Source: Arthrobacter sp. ZGTC131
Lineage (GTDB): Bacteria > Actinomycetota > Actinomycetes > Actinomycetales > Micrococcaceae
Direction of reading: 5' to 3'
NCBI RefSeq assembly: GCF_002929275.1
Contig: NZ_PJIK01000007.1
Coordinates: 1 to 64,000 of the forward strand
Length of the DNA: 64,000 bases
Both the position numbers and the translations under genes were made by a program. The notes under the pieces were generated by a model that saw nothing but the letters and a program-made list of their open reading frames with translations, was not told the origin of the DNA and did not search any database. How positions within the stretch are numbered: the first letter of the stretch is position 1; each line of letters opens with the position of its first letter. This document shows, one piece after another, positions 7,468 to 16,487 of this stretch.

Positions 7468-7741
7468 TAGCCCGCCATGCTTTCATGCTTTGTCTTTCTT
7501 GGTTCAGTGTAGCGGTGGTGACCAGAGGGCTTGTCCCCCTTTCTGTTGGCATAGCCACGACCACGGTTCGGCTTCCGTGCCGCGGCGCTTCCGACCGCTC
7601 AGCGTCTCCGCCCGCGTCCATCTCTCGACCTGCCGTGCGCTCGTCGCTAGTGTGGCACGCAGTGATGTCGATTCCGGGCCATCCCGATCGACGCACGGGT
7701 AGAGGCGGCATCTGGTCGCCATTCACGCGAAGGAGCACACC

Positions 7742-8356
7742 ATGGGAATCCTCTCCGTCGACCTGTTCATCACCCTCGACGGCGTGTACCAGGCGCCGGG
7801 CGGCCCCGACGAGGACCGTGAGGGCGGCTTCGAGTTCGGCGGCTGGCAGGCGGCGTATTCCGACGACGAGACCGGCGAGGCGATCGTCGCCGGCATCAAC
7901 CGCATGGACGCACTGCTGCTCGGACGCAAAACCTACGACATCTTCGCGGCGTTCTGGCCCACCCGGGGCGACGACGACCCGATCGCGGTGACGTTCAACG
8001 CCCTGCCGAAGTTCGTCGTGTCGCGCTCCCTGACCGACCCGGCATGGGACGGCACCACAGCGCTGTCGGATGTCGCGGAGGTGGCCGCGCTGAAGGACCG
8101 GTTCGACGACATCCACGTCATCGGCAGCGGCCACCTCGCACGGTCGCTGCTCGAGGCCGACCTCGTCGACCGGCTGAACCTCTTCCTCTACCCGCTCACC
8201 TTCGGATCGGGCAAGCGGCTGTTCGCCGACGGCACCGGCGTGCCGGCGGCATTCCGATTCGCGCAGCCGCCGAAGGCGTTCCCGAAAGGCGCGATCTCGC
8301 TCGTATACGAGCGCGCGGGCGCGCCGATCAGCGGCATCGACATCAGCCAGGGATAG
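7742..8356 (+). CDS. Dihydrofolate reductase-family protein (RibD C-terminal domain)
   Basis: This 204-residue protein starts at an ATG with GAAGGAG 6 bases upstream. Its N-terminus MGILSVDLFITLDGVYQAPG, the central RMDALLLGRKTYDIFAAFWP and the later IHVIGSGHLARSLLEADLVD are the classic blocks of RibD_C/DHFR-like reductases: nucleotide-binding strands and a Gly-Ser-Gly turn contacting NADPH. Family members reduce pyrimidine or deaminated riboflavin intermediates, but stand-alone homologues like this usually have unknown substrates. It is monocistronic. Downstream there is a long stretch without convincing genes. The family call is firm; the substrate is unknown. Confidence 0.85.
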   Translation: MGILSVDLFITLDGVYQAPGGPDEDREGGFEFGGWQAAYSDDETGEAIVAGINRMDALLLGRKTYDIFAAFWPTRGDDDPIAVTFNALPKFVVSRSLTDPAWDGTTALSDVAEVAALKDRFDDIHVIGSGHLARSLLEADLVDRLNLFLYPLTFGSGKRLFADGTGVPAAFRFAQPPKAFPKGAISLVYERAGAPISGIDISQG

Positions 8357-8690
8357 CGGCGCCCTCGGCATCGGCTAAGCCGCGGCCTGTTGCATGCTAA
8401 CGCGCATAGCAAAGGCGTCTACCGCCCGTCCTCGAACCGGTGGGACGATCAGCATGCATTTGGCAGAACCAGCAGACCATAATCTGGGGGCAAACCGAGC
8501 CCCAAGTCCCCTGATCGCGCGCTACCATTCAGCAGACTGGCTCTGGGGCGTCGGTCTTCCGACCCCTTTTTGCTTGGCCCTGGTTTCCCTGGGTTCCTCG
8601 AATGACCAGGGTCGTCCTTCATTGCAGACGGGGTCGGCCATTCGGTGCAGATGACTTCGGAAGGTTACAGAATGAACCGTCCGCGCGTAG

Positions 8691-9068
8691 TGCCTCAGCA
8701 ACGGCTCTTACGACATCGACTGCTACCTGCTCCCGGTCCGTGACTGTCAAGTCATTGATGGCATTGGTGAGCTCGCCGTCACGTTGAGGGCCATTGCCGA
8801 CGAACTGGCCGGGGGAGTGGCAACTGTGACGCCGCGGCTGCACGAGCGCATAGCGCGGATCATTCCCGAGGTAGAAGCGCCGGTAACTGGTGAAGCCCCG
8901 CGCGGACGCCTGACAGGGAAACCGTGGTTGGTCGCGGCCGCCGCCATTGCGGCCGTACTCGCCGGAATCTCTCTCTGGCGTGTGCTGGGAGCGGAACCGG
9001 CAGACGCCACCACAACCTTCTCGGGGTGGGTCGGATCCTCAATACGGAGGGCGCCAAGATCGTCATAA
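8691..9068 (+). CDS. Possible single-helix membrane protein or relic
   Basis: A plus-strand frame open from 8691 contains a soluble helical segment (AIADELAGGVATVTPRLHER), a likely transmembrane helix (KPWLVAAAAIAAVLAGISLW) and a short C-terminal part ending at 9068. A TTG at 8784 is a possible start but there is no clear ribosome-binding site. The arrangement recalls small anti-sigma or membrane-tethered proteins, yet no signature motif is visible and the overlapping minus-strand frame is also open. It may be a degraded gene. Low confidence. Confidence 0.25.
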   Translation, partial: CLSNGSYDIDCYLLPVRDCQVIDGIGELAVTLRAIADELAGGVATVTPRLHERIARIIPEVEAPVTGEAPRGRLTGKPWLVAAAAIAAVLAGISLWRVLGAEPADATTTFSGWVGSSIRRAPRSS

Positions 9069-9249
9069 CTCCGCCGCAGCGTCCTCTCAATGGAGTGATT
9101 GCCGATATGCAGCACGGGTATTTTTGGCAACCCATTCCGGCCGGCGCCGGTCGCTGCGGGACAGTTCACCGACGGCGGGACGCACCGCAGGCGCCGCAGG
9201 CGCCGCCCCCTCGTGGCTTGCCTGCCCGGACCAGAGCTTTGGGACGCCG

Positions 9250-9510
9250 TCAGCTCTGGACTGCGACGAGGAGATCGTAATCATCATCGATGTGGAAGAG
9301 CCGCCGATCCCCAATGCGGTCTATCACCCAGATGGTTCGTCCATCTGCAGTTCGATCGTCCACCGTGCCCCTGTAGTACTCAAACCCGCGCTGGCTCAGG
9401 GAGACTTCATCTCCGCGTTCCAAAGAATTCCAAAGGGACACCCGCCCGCTTGCTGCGCTGTGGGACACGGCAGAGGTGCTTTCCACGCTGCTTTTCCAGA
9501 CAAGTTTCAT
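9250..9510 (-). CDS. Small hypothetical protein related to the ORF at 92-313
   Basis: The 86-residue product has a variable N-terminus and then GDEVSLSQRGFEYYRGTVDD, RTIWVIDRIGDRRLFHIDDD and a C-terminal YDLLVAV. The ordered blocks G-x2-V, Y-x2-G-x-VD, AD, W-I, DRRLF, Y-x-L match the 73-residue ORF at 92-313. Beta-strand periodicity suggests an SH3-like or Sm-like barrel. The upstream neighbour is the divergent cupin gene. No function can be assigned; the conserved pattern between two distant loci is the best evidence that both are expressed proteins. Confidence 0.6.
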   Translation of the reverse strand: MKLVWKSSVESTSAVSHSAASGRVSLWNSLERGDEVSLSQRGFEYYRGTVDDRTADGRTIWVIDRIGDRRLFHIDDDYDLLVAVQS

Positions 9511-9597
9511 GTGGAGCGTTCTCCTTGGTGACGATGGCCGGCGTCGGTGGCGGATCGATCGTCTGGTGAATTATTTACCCCTCAAAGCCTATCGTCG

Positions 9598-9609
9598 ATT
9601 GTTGACAAT
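9598..9609. promoter_or_regulatory. GntR-type operator 1 (cupin promoter)
   Basis: ATTGTTGACAAT, 74 bases before the cupin start, contains TTGTTGACAA, an exact match to the FadR/FCD-type GntR consensus TNGTNNACNA. The TTGACA inside it (9602-9607) can serve as a -35 box, with TGTGCT 17 bases downstream as a -10, so binding would occlude the promoter. Confidence 0.65.
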
Positions 9610-9682
9610 TGCTAGGATTGACTTTGTGCTCTTCCAATGACGGCGGGCACAACATCAGGGCGCAGCCCCAGAAGGAGTATCA

Positions 9683-10039
9683 ATGGTCAAGGCCACTGTC
9701 ATGAGCGATGCCACCACCGTAAACCCCGGAGAACACATTCCTAAAGCAACCACGAGTACGCCCGGGCAGACCGAGGTCTCGCTGCGTCTCTGGGCCCGGG
9801 ACGGCCATAAAACGGGCATCTGGGAGGTCACGCCGGGTACGTTCACGAGCACCCGCCCTGGCTACGACGAGATCTGCCAGATCCTGAGTGGCACGGCCAC
9901 CATCACCGAAGAAGACGGAAGCAGCTTTGAGATTGGTCCCGGCTCGTTGTTCGTCACGCCGGCAGGATGGACGGGCACCTGGACCATTCACCAGACCCTG
10001 CGCAAAATGTGGGTTGTGACGGACCTTCCCAAGAACTAG
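9683..10039 (+). CDS. Cupin-domain protein (DUF861/Cupin_3 type)
   Basis: This 118-residue single-domain protein starts at an ATG with GAAGGAG upstream. The double-stranded beta-helix core is visible: SLRLWARDGHKTGIWEVTPG, then a cupin motif 1-like RPGYDEICQILSGTATITEE (Y/E in place of the usual His pair) and motif 2 SFEIGPGSLFVTPAGWTGTW. Such (S)-ureidoglycine aminohydrolase-like cupins often act on amino-acid derivatives, but metal-ligand histidines are mostly absent here. It is transcribed from a promoter overlapped by the GntR operator and faces the gntR gene convergently across a strong terminator. It is therefore probably a member of the GntR-controlled amine catabolic regulon; the substrate is unknown. 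Confidence 0.8.
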   Translation: MVKATVMSDATTVNPGEHIPKATTSTPGQTEVSLRLWARDGHKTGIWEVTPGTFTSTRPGYDEICQILSGTATITEEDGSSFEIGPGSLFVTPAGWTGTWTIHQTLRKMWVVTDLPKN

Positions 10040-10041
10040 CA

Positions 10042-10091
10042 ACACAAGGGAGGGGCCCAGTTCCAAGTGGAACTGGGCCCCTCCCTTGTGT
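10042..10091. terminator. Perfect bidirectional terminator hairpin
   Basis: Two 24-base arms (left arm begins ACACAAGGGAGGGG) pair perfectly around a 2-base loop. It lies between the convergent cupin and gntR genes, so it can end transcription from both sides. Confidence 0.9.
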
Positions 10092-10105
10092 GGAGATGTT
10101 AACTC

Positions 10106-10798
10106 CTAAGCGGTAATTCCGGTTGCTTCCGGACTGGAAGTCAGATCCTCCACTGCCTTCTGCATATGACGCTTGATGGCCTGCTGGAGTCCACTCCGAT
10201 CCCGTGCCTCGAGCAGATCCAGGATGGTCTGGTGTTCCTGCACCAGCACATCGATGCGGGGATATGCGACTTCCAGGCTGAGGATACACATCCTGGATTC
10301 CGCGGCCAGCGTTTCATAGATGCGGATCAGGCGGGTGTTCCCGGTACCGGAAACAAAGGCAGTGTGGAATTGCATATCGAGACGTGCAATGGCTTGCCAG
10401 TCCGAGACCGCAACCTGCTTGGCCATGTTTCTGATGATTCCTTTGAGCTCCCGGCAGGTATCTGTGACCTGCTCGGGTCCAGAGTCCAGGAGGGAGTTGG
10501 CGGCAGCCAGTTCCACTGCCTCGCGTACGGCGTAGATCTCCCGGACGTCTTCCGTGGAAAGCTCCAGCACAAATACGCCGCGGTTGCGCTTACTCACCAG
10601 GATGCCCTCCTGGCACAGCCGCTGCAGCGCTTCGCGGAGCGGCCCCCTTGAGGTATTGAGCTGGCTGGCAAGTGCAGATTCGTTGACCTGCTGTCCAGGG
10701 ATGAAAACTCCCTGGACGATGAGCTCACGCAATTGGTCAGCGATCAGCTGCGCCGTGGGCCGGCCCTCCAATACGAACATTCCCTCCGGTGCCGCCAT
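10106..10798 (-). CDS. GntR-family transcriptional regulator (FCD/FadR subfamily)
   Basis: I prefer the ATG at 10798 (GAGGGG 6 bases upstream) over the ATG two codons earlier. The N-terminal winged helix (QLIADQLRELIVQGVFIPGQ, ALASQLNTSRGPLREALQRL, GILVSKRNRGVFV; residues about 14-75) is typical GntR. The all-helical C-terminal FCD domain (about 85-220) shows metal-site residues: D in RLDMQFH, His in FHTAFV, and His in VQEHQTI. It is the last gene of the gabT-gabD-gntR minus-strand unit and is therefore autoregulated if the palindrome at 13600-13611 is its operator. Four copies of that palindrome flank the catabolic genes at 9.6-17.7 kb. The ligand is presumably an amino acid or acid intermediate of the pathway. 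Confidence 0.9.
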   Translation of the reverse strand: MAAPEGMFVLEGRPTAQLIADQLRELIVQGVFIPGQQVNESALASQLNTSRGPLREALQRLCQEGILVSKRNRGVFVLELSTEDVREIYAVREAVELAAANSLLDSGPEQVTDTCRELKGIIRNMAKQVAVSDWQAIARLDMQFHTAFVSGTGNTRLIRIYETLAAESRMCILSLEVAYPRIDVLVQEHQTILDLLEARDRSGLQQAIKRHMQKAVEDLTSSPEATGITA

Positions 10799-10837
10799 TG
10801 ACATCCCCTCATTTCATGCGTTGGCAAGTTGAATCTA

Positions 10838-12292
10838 TTAGACCGCTATTGCGGTGTACTTGTACTCCAGGAATTCTTCAATTCCGATTTTTCCGCCTTC
10901 GCGTCCCAGCCCGGACTGCTTGACGCCGCCAAACGGCGCCGCCGGGTTGGAAACCAGTCCGGTATTGAGACCGACCATTCCCACTTCCAGTTCCGCAGAG
11001 AACCGCAACGCCTTCTCCATGCTCTCCGTGAACACATAGCCCACAAGGCCCCACGGGGTGTCGTTGGCCATCTGCAAGACCTCGTCCTCGCTGTCGAACG
11101 CCGTGATGGCTGCTACCGGGCCGAAGATCTCCGTGGACATCAGCTCGGAATCCCGCGCCACATCCACCAGGACCGTGGGGGAGTAGAAGTAGCCGGGACC
11201 TTCCGGCCGGGTGCCTCCGGTCAGGATGCGTGCGCCCTTGCTGACCGCGTCAGCAACGAGGCTTTCGACCTTTTCCAGGCCCTTCTGCTCGATGAGAGGC
11301 CCCACGTCGGTGCCAGCCAAAGCGCCATTGCCGACCTGCAATTCTGACATCTTTTTAGAGAACTTCTCGCCAAATTCCTCCGCTACAGAGCGGTGGACGA
11401 AGAAGCGGTTGGCGGCGGTGCAGGCCTCGCCCATGTTCCGCATCTTTGCCTTCATGGCTCCGTCCACGGCCTTCTCGATATCTGCATCAGCGAGCACGAT
11501 GAACGGCGCGTTCCCGCCGAGCTCCATGGAGGACCGCATCACGTTGTCCGCGGCTTGCCGGAGAAGAATCTTGCCCACCTCGGTGGAGCCGGTGAAGCTG
11601 ATCTTGCGAGCAATTCCGCTGTCCGTCCAGGTCCGCACCACGCTGGAAGCGCTCGACGTCGTCACAACGTTCAGCACGCCGTCGGGCAGTCCTGCTTCTT
11701 TGAAGATGGCAACCAATGCCAAGGAGGTCAAGGGCGTCAGCTCCGCTGGCTTGAACACCATGGTGCAACCTGCGGCCACTGCAGGAGCGATTTTCCGGGC
11801 TCCCATGGCGAGTGGGAAGTTCCAGGGAGTCACCAGCACGGATGGTCCGACTGGTTCCTTGGTGATGAGGATGCGCGTATTTCCGTCCACGGACGTGGTG
11901 CTGTCGCCGCCGATCCTTACGGCCTCTTCCGAGAACCAGCGGAGCATTTCAGCGCCGTATGCCACTTCGCCTCTTGCTTCTGCCAGGGGCTTGCCCATCT
12001 CCGCGGTCATGATCGCGGCAAGCCGGTCAGTATTGGCAATGACGAGATCGAAGGCACGCCGCAGGATGTCGGCCCGCTGACGGGGTGTGGATTTGCTCCA
12101 CTCCGCCTGCGCGCGACCCGCTGCCTGGATGGCGAGGGCGGCGTCTTCGGGACTGCCGTCGGCAACGTGGGCAATGACTTCATTTGTGGCGGGGTTCTCA
12201 ACGGTGAACGTGGCACCGTTGGCAGCCTTCTGCCACATTCCGTCAATGAACAGATCTGTTGGAATGCTGGCGGGATCAAGGGAGGGGGTCAT
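10838..12292 (-). CDS. gabD: Succinate-semialdehyde dehydrogenase-like aldehyde dehydrogenase
   Basis: A full-length aldehyde dehydrogenase of about 484 residues. Visible motifs are GPSVLVTPWNFPLAMGARKI (NAD-binding loop), MELGGNAPFIVLADADI (catalytic Glu), GEACTAANRFFVH (catalytic Cys) and EIFGPVAAI. The residues around the active site and the overall match suggest the NAD(P)+-dependent SSADH/glutarate-semialdehyde branch. The ATG at 12292 has GAAAGAG upstream; an earlier in-frame ATG at 12319 overlaps the gabT stop. It lies between gabT and gntR, so the aminotransferase would generate a semialdehyde that this enzyme oxidises. Whether the substrate is succinate semialdehyde or a C5 homologue cannot be told. 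Confidence 0.85.
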   Translation of the reverse strand: MTPSLDPASIPTDLFIDGMWQKAANGATFTVENPATNEVIAHVADGSPEDAALAIQAAGRAQAEWSKSTPRQRADILRRAFDLVIANTDRLAAIMTAEMGKPLAEARGEVAYGAEMLRWFSEEAVRIGGDSTTSVDGNTRILITKEPVGPSVLVTPWNFPLAMGARKIAPAVAAGCTMVFKPAELTPLTSLALVAIFKEAGLPDGVLNVVTTSSASSVVRTWTDSGIARKISFTGSTEVGKILLRQAADNVMRSSMELGGNAPFIVLADADIEKAVDGAMKAKMRNMGEACTAANRFFVHRSVAEEFGEKFSKKMSELQVGNGALAGTDVGPLIEQKGLEKVESLVADAVSKGARILTGGTRPEGPGYFYSPTVLVDVARDSELMSTEIFGPVAAITAFDSEDEVLQMANDTPWGLVGYVFTESMEKALRFSAELEVGMVGLNTGLVSNPAAPFGGVKQSGLGREGGKIGIEEFLEYKYTAIAV

Positions 12293-12318
12293 GTTCGCTC
12301 TTTCAGTGATCGGGGGCA

Positions 12319-13572
12319 TTAGGAGGTGGCCGTTTTGAGTGCCTGGGTGAATCTGGACAGGCCTGCCTGGATTTCCTCGCTGCTGACGTTCAGGGCGGGG
12401 ATGAGGCGGATGATGTTGCCGTGCGGACCGCAGGTGAGGAGCAGGAGCTCTTCCTTGATGGCGGCCTGTTGGACCGCGAGTGCGGTGGTGGGGTCCGGGG
12501 TGTTGTTCCCGACGGTGAATTCGACGCCCTGCATCAGGCCGCGGCCGCGGACATTGCCGATTCCCGTGAACTCGGTTTGCAGTTTGTCCAGTCCTGCCCG
12601 CAGTTCATCGCCGCGGAGCAGGGCGTTTTCCACCAGGTTCTCGCGTTGGATGACGCCGAGGGTGGCGACACCGGCTGCTGCTGCGACTGCGTTGCCGCCG
12701 TAGGTTCCGCCTTGGGAGCCGGGCCAGGCCTTGCCCATCAGATCCGCGGAGGCGGCAATTGCTGAGATGGGGAAGCCGCTGGCGAGGCCCTTGGCGGTGA
12801 TGACGACGTCGGGAAGGATGCCGGCCCAGTCGTGGCCCCAAAACTTGCCCGTACGGCCCACGCCCGCCTGGACTTCATCGAGGATGAGCACGATGCCATG
12901 GCGGTCGGCGCGTTCCCGGAGGCCTTGGAGGAAGGCGATGGGCGTGGGGATGTAGCCGCCGTCGCCCAGGACGGGTTCGATGATGAATGCGGCCGTGTCA
13001 CTCGGGCTGCTGATGGTGAGCAGGAGGTGGTCGAGTTCCTTCAGGGCAAATTCGACGGCGGTGGCTTCGTCCCAGCCGTACCGGTACCAGTGCGGGAAGG
13101 GGGCAACGTGGACTCCGCCCATCAGGGGTGAGAATCCTGACCGGAATTTTGTTCCGGCGGTGGTTAAGGAGGCTGCCCCAACAGTCCTTCCGTGGAATCC
13201 GCCTTGGAAGGAGATGATGTTGGGCCGGCCGGTGGCCATCCTGGCCAGGCGGACGGATGCCTCCACGGCTTCCGAGCCGGACGTGGCGTAGAAGACGCTG
13301 TCCAGGCCCTGGGGCAGGACGCCGCCCAGGAGCTCCGTGAGCTCCAGCAGTGGCTTGTGCATCACTGTTGTGTACTGGGCGTGAACGATCTTGCCCACCT
13401 GTTCGCGGGCTGCGGCTACGACGTCGGGATGGCAGTGTCCGGTGCTGGTGACACCGATCCCGGTGGTGAAATCGAGGTACTTCTTGCCGTCTGTGGCGTG
13501 GATCCAACTGCCGGACGCGTAGTCGACCACCACGGGAGTCGCCTGCTTCAGGATAGGGCTGAGTGTTGCCAT
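12319..13572 (-). CDS. gabT: Class III aminotransferase, 4-aminobutyrate type
   Basis: This 417-residue PLP-dependent omega-aminotransferase shows the class III pattern: FYATSGSEAVEASVRLAR (cofactor phosphate loop), FQGGFHGRTVGAASLT, AAFIIEPVLGDGGYIP, LILDEVQAGVGRTGKFW (Asp that contacts the PLP ring) and the Schiff-base lysine in ITAKGLASGFPISA. It fits 4-aminobutyrate or related omega-amino acid transaminases transferring to 2-oxoglutarate. It is the first gene of gabT-gabD-gntR, with a start 28 bases from the operator palindrome upstream. The next upstream gene (FAD oxidase) belongs to a separate transcription unit whose end abuts this promoter. The exact amino donor remains unproven. Confidence 0.85.
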   Translation of the reverse strand: MATLSPILKQATPVVVDYASGSWIHATDGKKYLDFTTGIGVTSTGHCHPDVVAAAREQVGKIVHAQYTTVMHKPLLELTELLGGVLPQGLDSVFYATSGSEAVEASVRLARMATGRPNIISFQGGFHGRTVGAASLTTAGTKFRSGFSPLMGGVHVAPFPHWYRYGWDEATAVEFALKELDHLLLTISSPSDTAAFIIEPVLGDGGYIPTPIAFLQGLRERADRHGIVLILDEVQAGVGRTGKFWGHDWAGILPDVVITAKGLASGFPISAIAASADLMGKAWPGSQGGTYGGNAVAAAAGVATLGVIQRENLVENALLRGDELRAGLDKLQTEFTGIGNVRGRGLMQGVEFTVGNNTPDPTTALAVQQAAIKEELLLLTCGPHGNIIRLIPALNVSSEEIQAGLSRFTQALKTATS

Positions 13573-13599
13573 GGCTTCATACTTTCCTAGTAAATGTAG

Positions 13600-13611
13600 A
13601 TTGTCAACAAT
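13600..13611. promoter_or_regulatory. GntR-type operator 2 (gabT promoter)
   Basis: ATTGTCAACAAT, which is ATTGTTGACAAT on the minus strand, lies 28 bases upstream of the gabT start. The embedded TTGACA can act as the -35 box of the minus-strand promoter. Identical in sequence to the cupin and ABC-transporter sites. Confidence 0.7.
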
Positions 13612-13649
13612 ACGCGATTCGCGGTGCCTCTGTGTAGCGAGGGCAAGCG

Positions 13650-14780
13650 TTAGTTCGAAAACCTCTGGGGACGGACGAAATCCAACCTCTCGAACGAGCG
13701 CTTGCCCAGCGCTTCACTGGCAGCGATCTCGCCGTAGCCGGAGGCCATCTTGAACCCGGCCCCGGAGAAGCCAGTGGCCGAGTAGATCCTGCTTGATTCG
13801 CTGAGCCAGCCCAGCAGCGGGTTCCGGTCCCGGGTGTAGAGGTCGGGGAAGGCGTCTGAGCGGACAATGGTGGGGATCAGGCCAGGGAAGAACTCCGAGA
13901 CGGTTTCGGTGGTTTCGGCGATCTCGGCGTCGGTGAGGTCTCTCGGAACTGAGTCAGCTGCCGGGGTAGGTGCGCCGCGGCCGTCGAGGGTGGCTTTGAC
14001 GGTGACGCCGTCCACGCTTGGCGCGCCGTACATGGAGCGGTCGTCATGGAGACGGCTGAAAACGGGGAACCTGTCGGGGGTGAATTGGGTTGCGTCGCGG
14101 GCCACGAACCAGCTCAGGAAGATCCGGCGGGTTTCCGTGTGGGCCCCGAGGTAGTGGGGCATCAGGTGTTTGGACCAGGCGCCCGAAGCGACGATGACTC
14201 GTTCGAAGGTCCAAGAGTTATCACCGTAGGTGAGCACAACGCCGTCGCTGGTTTCCTGGATGCTGCTGATGGGGGCGTTGGTGTGGACTGTTGCGCCGTT
14301 GGCTTGGGCGGCGGCGACAGCGGCGGTGACTGCGCGGTCGGTGCGCAGTGCCCCGGCGTGGGGGTCGAAGACGGCGATGTCGTCCGGCCGGAGGTTGTGC
14401 TGCGGGTAGCGTTCGGCCATCTCCGCACGGGTAAGGATCTGGTGGGTTGCCCCATTGGTTCTGGTGGTTTCGAGGAGGCTGCGGAGGTAGGACCCATCGG
14501 CGGTGCCGATGGACAGTCCGCCGCAGCGGGTGAGGATGTCCTGTCCGGTTTCTGCCTCGAGTTCGGCCCAAAGTTCGCGGGAGCGTTCCAGGATGGGGTA
14601 GTAGTCAGGCCGGCCGCGGTAGATCATACGGAACAGGCGCGTATCGCCACCTACCGCGCTTCGCCCGTGCGCGGGTGCCTGCGCCTCGAATCCGACGACG
14701 GAGTCGGTCAGTCGCGAGGCCTGCCACAGCGCCATGCTGCCGACGCTGCCGAGGCCGATGACGGCGAGTTGTCCGTCCAT
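13650..14780 (-). CDS. FAD-dependent amine oxidase, SolA/monomeric sarcosine oxidase family
   Basis: The 376-residue protein has an N-terminal dinucleotide-binding motif (LAVIGLGSVGSMALWQAS), an early arginine/substrate loop (GDTRLFRMIYRGRPDYYPIL) and the C-terminal FAD-contact block YSATGFSGAGFKMASGYGEI. It belongs with N-methyl-tryptophan oxidase and monomeric sarcosine oxidase, which oxidise secondary amines to an imine and H2O2. At the place where MSOX-type enzymes carry the flavin-linked Cys before a Tyr-Thr pair, this protein has Asp (DLYTRDRNP), so FAD may not be covalently bound. It starts 2 bases after the ABC ATPase stop, making it the last gene of the importer operon, so the imported compound is probably its substrate or a related N-alkyl amino acid. 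Confidence 0.82.
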   Translation of the reverse strand: MDGQLAVIGLGSVGSMALWQASRLTDSVVGFEAQAPAHGRSAVGGDTRLFRMIYRGRPDYYPILERSRELWAELEAETGQDILTRCGGLSIGTADGSYLRSLLETTRTNGATHQILTRAEMAERYPQHNLRPDDIAVFDPHAGALRTDRAVTAAVAAAQANGATVHTNAPISSIQETSDGVVLTYGDNSWTFERVIVASGAWSKHLMPHYLGAHTETRRIFLSWFVARDATQFTPDRFPVFSRLHDDRSMYGAPSVDGVTVKATLDGRGAPTPAADSVPRDLTDAEIAETTETVSEFFPGLIPTIVRSDAFPDLYTRDRNPLLGWLSESSRIYSATGFSGAGFKMASGYGEIAASEALGKRSFERLDFVRPQRFSN

Positions 14781-14782
14781 GG

Positions 14783-15550
14783 TCAGAGCACCTGTTCCAG
14801 GAAGGCCTGGGTGCGGGGTTCCTTGGGGTTGGAGAGGACTTCCCGTGCGTCGCCCCGTTCGACGATGTAGCCGTCGTCCATGAAGACCAGGGAGTCGGCC
14901 ACTTCGCGGGCGAAGCCCATTTCGTGGGTGACCACCACCATGGTCATCCCCTTCTTGGCGAGCTCCTTCATGACCGCCAGGACTTCGCCGACCTTTTCGG
15001 GGTCCAGGGCGGATGTGGGCTCGTCGAAGAGCATGATCTCGGGGTCCATGGCGAGGGACCTGGCGATTGCGACACGCTGTTGCTGTCCGCCGGAAAGCTG
15101 GGCCGGATAGTAGTCCCCGAAGCCGGCCAGGCCGACACTGGCGAGCAGTTCATGGGCCCGTTCTATGGCTTGTTTCTTGTCCTGGCCTTTGACCAGTACG
15201 GGCCCGGACATGATGTTTTCATTCGCCGTCATGTTCGGGAACAGGTTGAACTGCTGGAAGACCATGCCAACCCTGGTGCGCTGCTCGGCGAGTTTCTTGG
15301 GGGGCAGTGCGTGGTAGGCGTCGTCGGTTTCGTAGTAGCCGAAGTCTTCGCCGTTGACCTTCAGGACCCCCGAGTCGACTGTTTCGAGACCGTTGATGCA
15401 GCGCAGGACGGTGGATTTGCCGGAGCCGCTGGGGCCGATGATGCAGCAGATCTCTCCGCTGGCGATGTCCAGGTTGATGTCTTTGAGGACTGTTTTGGGT
15501 CCGAATGACTTTCGGATTTTGAGGGCAACAATGGTTCCGTCAGTACTCAT
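14783..15550 (-). CDS. Amino-acid ABC transporter ATP-binding protein
   Basis: This 255-residue ATPase has Walker [15 protein letters not shown]-loop [13 protein letters not shown], signature motif [19 protein letters not shown], Walker [14 protein letters not shown] and switch histidine [12 protein letters not shown]. It matches the GlnQ/HisP polar amino-acid subclass. An insertion before the Q-loop ([15 protein letters not shown]) is seen in many actinobacterial members. The start overlaps the permease stop by 4 bp and the stop is 2 bases from the SolA-like gene, so it sits in the middle of a binding protein-permease-ATPase-oxidase operon. Confidence 0.93.
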   Translation of the reverse strand: MSTDGTIVALKIRKSFGPKTVLKDINLDIASGEICCIIGPSGSGKSTVLRCINGLETVDSGVLKVNGEDFGYYETDDAYHALPPKKLAEQRTRVGMVFQQFNLFPNMTANENIMSGPVLVKGQDKKQAIERAHELLASVGLAGFGDYYPAQLSGGQQQRVAIARSLAMDPEIMLFDEPTSALDPEKVGEVLAVMKELAKKGMTMVVVTHEMGFAREVADSLVFMDDGYIVERGDAREVLSNPKEPRTQAFLEQVL

Positions 15551-16443
15551 CGGGCAGCGCCTTCCGGGTCAGTGAGCACAACGGGTTTCGCGTTCCGGGG
15601 AAGCCTGGAGGTTGTGCGGGAGTATTTTTGTTCGAGCTTGGACTGCGGGTAGCTCAGCAGCAGGGTCATCACCAGATACCAGGCGCTGGCAACGATAAGC
15701 AGCGGGATGGTCTCATAGGTGCGGGCGTAGATCAGCTGGGCGCTTTGGAGGAGTTCAGCTACGCCCAGGACGCTGACCAGGGAGGTTTCCTTGAACATGC
15801 CTATGACCTGGTTGCCGGTGGCCGGGATGATGGAGGGCATGGCCTGGGGGATGATGACCTTGCGCATCTTCATCGCACCGCTCATACCCAGGGAGTCTGC
15901 GGCTTCGATCTGGCCCTTGCCGACCGAGGAGAACCCGCCGCGGATGATCTCGGCCATGTACGCGGCCTCGTTCAGGGTCAGGCCGATAAGCGCCGCGGTG
16001 ATCGGGCCCATCAGGGCGTTCACGTCCACTGCGGTACCGATGTTCGTGAACGGGATACCGATCGTCAGGTTCGGGTATAGGGCGGCGATGTTGAACCAGA
16101 AGATCAACTGAACCAGGACCGGGGTGCCGCGGAACAACGTGATGTAGACCCCGGCCGCGGCCGCAATGGGCTTGACGCTCGAGGCCCTCATGATGGCAAG
16201 GACCAGACCCAGAAGCGTTCCCAGGGCCATGCTGGCGACCGTGAGGAAGATCGTGAGCATCAGGCCGCGAAGAATCGATTCATGTGTGAAGTACTTCGCG
16301 ACGACTTCCCACTTGAAGTTCGGGTTGGTCGCAACGGAGATAAGGATGCCCAGGCCGACCAGGGTGCAGACTACCCAGGCGACATACTCAAAGGTGCTCC
16401 TGCGACGAAGGCGGGGCTTGAGCGCCGGATCCATCCCGTTCAT
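15547..16443 (-). CDS. Amino-acid ABC transporter permease
   Basis: A HisM-type permease with the cytoplasmic N-terminus [20 protein letters not shown], five or six transmembrane helices, and the EAA loop [20 protein letters not shown] through which it contacts the ATPase. I chose the ATG at 16443 (GAGAG/AGAGAAG upstream); in-frame starts at 16476 and 16488 would add 11 to 15 residues, and the latter overlaps the binding-protein stop. Only one permease gene is present, so the channel is probably a homodimer, as in several actinobacterial polar amino-acid importers. Operon: binding protein, permease, ATPase, FAD oxidase. Confidence 0.9.
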   Translation of the reverse strand: MNGMDPALKPRLRRRSTFEYVAWVVCTLVGLGILISVATNPNFKWEVVAKYFTHESILRGLMLTIFLTVASMALGTLLGLVLAIMRASSVKPIAAAAGVYITLFRGTPVLVQLIFWFNIAALYPNLTIGIPFTNIGTAVDVNALMGPITAALIGLTLNEAAYMAEIIRGGFSSVGKGQIEAADSLGMSGAMKMRKVIIPQAMPSIIPATGNQVIGMFKETSLVSVLGVAELLQSAQLIYARTYETIPLLIVASAWYLVMTLLLSYPQSKLEQKYSRTTSRLPRNAKPVVLTDPEGAAR

Positions 16444-16487
16444 CGGTTTGCTTCTCTCAATAGTTGCTTGCTTCATCTGTGAACCCA

